Both the position numbers and the translations under genes were made by a program. A stretch of DNA of 64,000 bases from Anaerolineaceae bacterium (GTDB lineage Bacteria > Chloroflexota > Anaerolineae > Aggregatilineales > Phototrophicaceae), in NCBI GenBank assembly GCA_016124855.1, contig WGMX01000024.1, forward strand, positions 124,001 to 188,000, read 5' to 3'. Below are positions 62,678 to 64,000 of this stretch, piece by piece. The stretch's first letter is position 1, and the number at the start of each line of letters is the position of its first letter. The notes beneath the pieces were generated by a model, which made no database searches, was not told the origin of the DNA, and saw only the letters and a list, made by a program, of their open reading frames with translations.

Positions 62678-63253
62678 TTAGGTTTTGGCGAGGCCGCTCA
62701 TGATGGTTTGCAGGAGCAAGAAGCCGCCTGCTCCCAAGGCCAACACCAGCCCGATGATAATCAAGTAAGTTGCGTACCGGACAACGCGGAAGATTTGGCG
62801 CAGCGCAAAACGCAGCGCGACCATGCCCGCCGCACAAGCGGGAATAACCAGAAAAAGAAACCACAAAGGCCAATTAACGCCCAAGATGTAGTTAGTGAAC
62901 AACCACAGCACCGCACCGATGATACCACCCACAACCGCATCGACAATCCATGTCAGGTGGGATGCCCGCAGTAAATAGATGACGATAAAGGAGACGAGGC
63001 CAGCGGTGAAAACGGTATTGCTCAGGACATCGTTGAGGATGTTTTTGATGTCCGGCTGCTGCCCGTTAACACCGGCGCTGACTCCGGCAATGATGGCCGC
63101 CGTGCCGATTTGAACTGCGCCTTCGGGAAATTTTCCGCGCGAACCGGCATATAAAGCCCGCAAAATAGCTGCTATGGGCAGCATATATTGACCGCCGACT
63201 TGAAGGACTGCCGCCAACGTTTGGGGATCAACGGGAAGATTTACTGTTTGCAT
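62678..63253 (-). CDS. Hypothetical membrane protein (191 aa)
   Basis: AAAGG precedes the ATG. About five membrane segments are present (near 15-30, 45-60, 75-92, 98-140 as two and 155-180). GRAPGG-type charged loops are absent, and the two glycine-rich helices (VDAVVGGIIGAVLWLFTNYI) suggest close packing. The N-terminal 13 residues are cytoplasmic and Pro-rich (NLPVDPQTLAAVLQ). I recognise no family. It diverges from the lipoprotein gene at 63402. Confidence 0.7.
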   Translation of the reverse strand: MQTVNLPVDPQTLAAVLQVGGQYMLPIAAILRALYAGSRGKFPEGAVQIGTAAIIAGVSAGVNGQQPDIKNILNDVLSNTVFTAGLVSFIVIYLLRASHLTWIVDAVVGGIIGAVLWLFTNYILGVNWPLWFLFLVIPACAAGMVALRFALRQIFRVVRYATYLIIIGLVLALGAGGFLLLQTIMSGLAKT

Positions 63254-63401
63254 TATTTGACCTTTTAATCACACAAGCATCCACGCTATTTCATTCAACC
63301 ACATCTTTGGTGATTATGGCAAAAGAACGTAGGGTGAGCGTTGCTTGATCGGCTTTTGAGAACATGAATATGTGTTAAGATTTGCCTGTTACGAGGCGGC
63401 G

Positions 63402-64000
63402 ATGTTGACGGGAGACGGAAGATTGCGGCGGTACATTATTGTCTTGATGCTTCTCTTGGCGGGCTGCCAGACGCTTAGCCCGACGGTCAACACTTCGACG
63501 CTGCCTAACCGCCTCATTAACTTTTGGGAAAGCGCCAGCGGTCACCTCAACAGCCCGGATGAAATTCAACCGTTCCAGTTTGCAGCCAGAACAGGCGATG
63601 GCATCAGTGCCCATGTATTGGGAACAGGCACATTCCGGCTGACGCTGCAAACGGCTGACGGAACGGTGGTGGCTCAAAGTGCCAACCCGTTGGAAGCTGC
63701 TTTGCCCGCCGATGGCACGTATACGCTGTTGGTGCAGGCCGCCGCAGCCGGAGATTACGAACTCAGCCTGATTTATACCGACCGCCCTAACCCTGCCGAT
63801 TACACACCGACTCCTGCACCAACCGAAATTGTTACGCCAAGCGCCACACCGCCCTATTATGCCCGCTTCGGGACGTTTGTTGATGAACTCAGCAGTGGAC
63901 AAACAGTCGATGGAACATTCGACGCGCCGGAAGTGCAGCATGTTTACACCTTTACTGCCCAAGCCGGACAGTATCTAGGGCTGTATATGGAACGGGTATC
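63402..64000 (+). CDS. Lipoprotein with PPC-like beta domains, partial at right edge
   Basis: This frame is open from ATG 63402 (GAGG upstream) to the window end, about 200 codons. A signal peptide (RRYIIVLMLLLAGCQTLS) carries the lipobox LAGC, so Cys22 would be lipid-modified. Two beta domains follow: residues 35-125 (QPFQFAARTGDGISAHVLG, then GTYTLLVQAAAAGDYELSL) and, after a Thr/Pro linker, a second with SSGQTVDGTFDAPEVQHVYT. Both resemble bacterial pre-peptidase C-terminal (PPC) domains, which aid secretion or substrate binding. A large minus-strand frame over the same bases is not credible. The C-terminal part lies to the right. Confidence 0.82.
   Translation, partial: MLTGDGRLRRYIIVLMLLLAGCQTLSPTVNTSTLPNRLINFWESASGHLNSPDEIQPFQFAARTGDGISAHVLGTGTFRLTLQTADGTVVAQSANPLEAALPADGTYTLLVQAAAAGDYELSLIYTDRPNPADYTPTPAPTEIVTPSATPPYYARFGTFVDELSSGQTVDGTFDAPEVQHVYTFTAQAGQYLGLYMERV

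Noticed and set aside
63375..63962. A 195-codon minus-strand open frame
   Set aside because: The plus-strand frame over the same bases has a ribosome site, lipobox signal peptide and PPC-like domains, and continues past the window end; the minus frame has only Cys/Arg-rich nonsense-like sequence.

Overview
The window reads as a chromosomal segment of a Chloroflexota bacterium, probably Anaerolineae-like. This is inferred, not proven. The basis is moderate GC, many multi-PAS histidine kinases, a GldA/GldF/GldG/DUF4340 ABC operon, secreted proteins with long Thr/Pro linkers, a DeoR-NosL type regulator, a class 1 FBPase and an acidic-N-terminus group 1/2 sigma factor. No rRNA, tRNA, CRISPR array, transposase or phage module was recognised. 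Gene density is high, and most genes have a clear Shine-Dalgarno sequence.

Layout. 1-9157 (minus): a four-gene operon of two tandem chymotrypsin-fold protease paralogues, a 1134-residue beta-rich protein resembling DUF6603, and a giant protein cut by the left edge. 9519-14643: a DegT-type aminotransferase, a divergent membrane PAS histidine kinase, and a glycoside-hydrolase-like protein. 14845-16748: a consensus sigma-70 promoter driving yceD and the housekeeping-type sigma factor. 16967-21678: an ABC-2 exporter with GldG and DUF4340 subunits. 21780-24726: an FHA-FHA-TIR fusion protein and a soluble GAF-PAS kinase. 24774-32574: small metabolic and hypothetical genes, including a DeoR-NosL regulator next to a secreted His-led protein (a possible copper/redox pair), SH3b and lipocalin-like secreted proteins, and a mycothiol-dependent isomerase-like protein. 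32742-36408: a five-PAS kinase followed by two stand-alone receiver proteins. 36513-48317: RidA, a flavodoxin, IlvD, STAS-like proteins, a CAP-domain exoprotein, an IolC-like kinase, TatA, a sirtuin, a NYN/OST-HTH protein, a Uma2-type endonuclease and a gene-poor tract.

48318-54507 holds the most unusual locus. It is a tightly overlapping minus-strand operon encoding an E2-like protein, a JAMM-like protein with an altered metal ligand and a possible RWD/E2-like C-terminus, a ThiF/E1-like enzyme, a 101-residue disordered protein and a PCMT-like methyltransferase. No recognisable beta-grasp modifier is present. It lies opposite a promoter-ORF-terminator unit for a 47-residue basic microprotein.

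54580-64000: an ArsR-type regulator, DoxX, an M3 oligopeptidase, an HxlR regulator, class 1 fructose-1,6-bisphosphatase, a GT-C-like membrane protein, a five-helix membrane protein and a lipoprotein cut by the right edge.

How the genes may work together: YceD and the sigma factor share a promoter. The ABC operon has the usual ATPase, permease, GldG and DUF4340 order. The ubiquitin-like cassette is translationally coupled by ATGA overlaps and probably acts as one pathway. The protease/DUF6603 genes likely form one secreted or surface assembly of unknown function.
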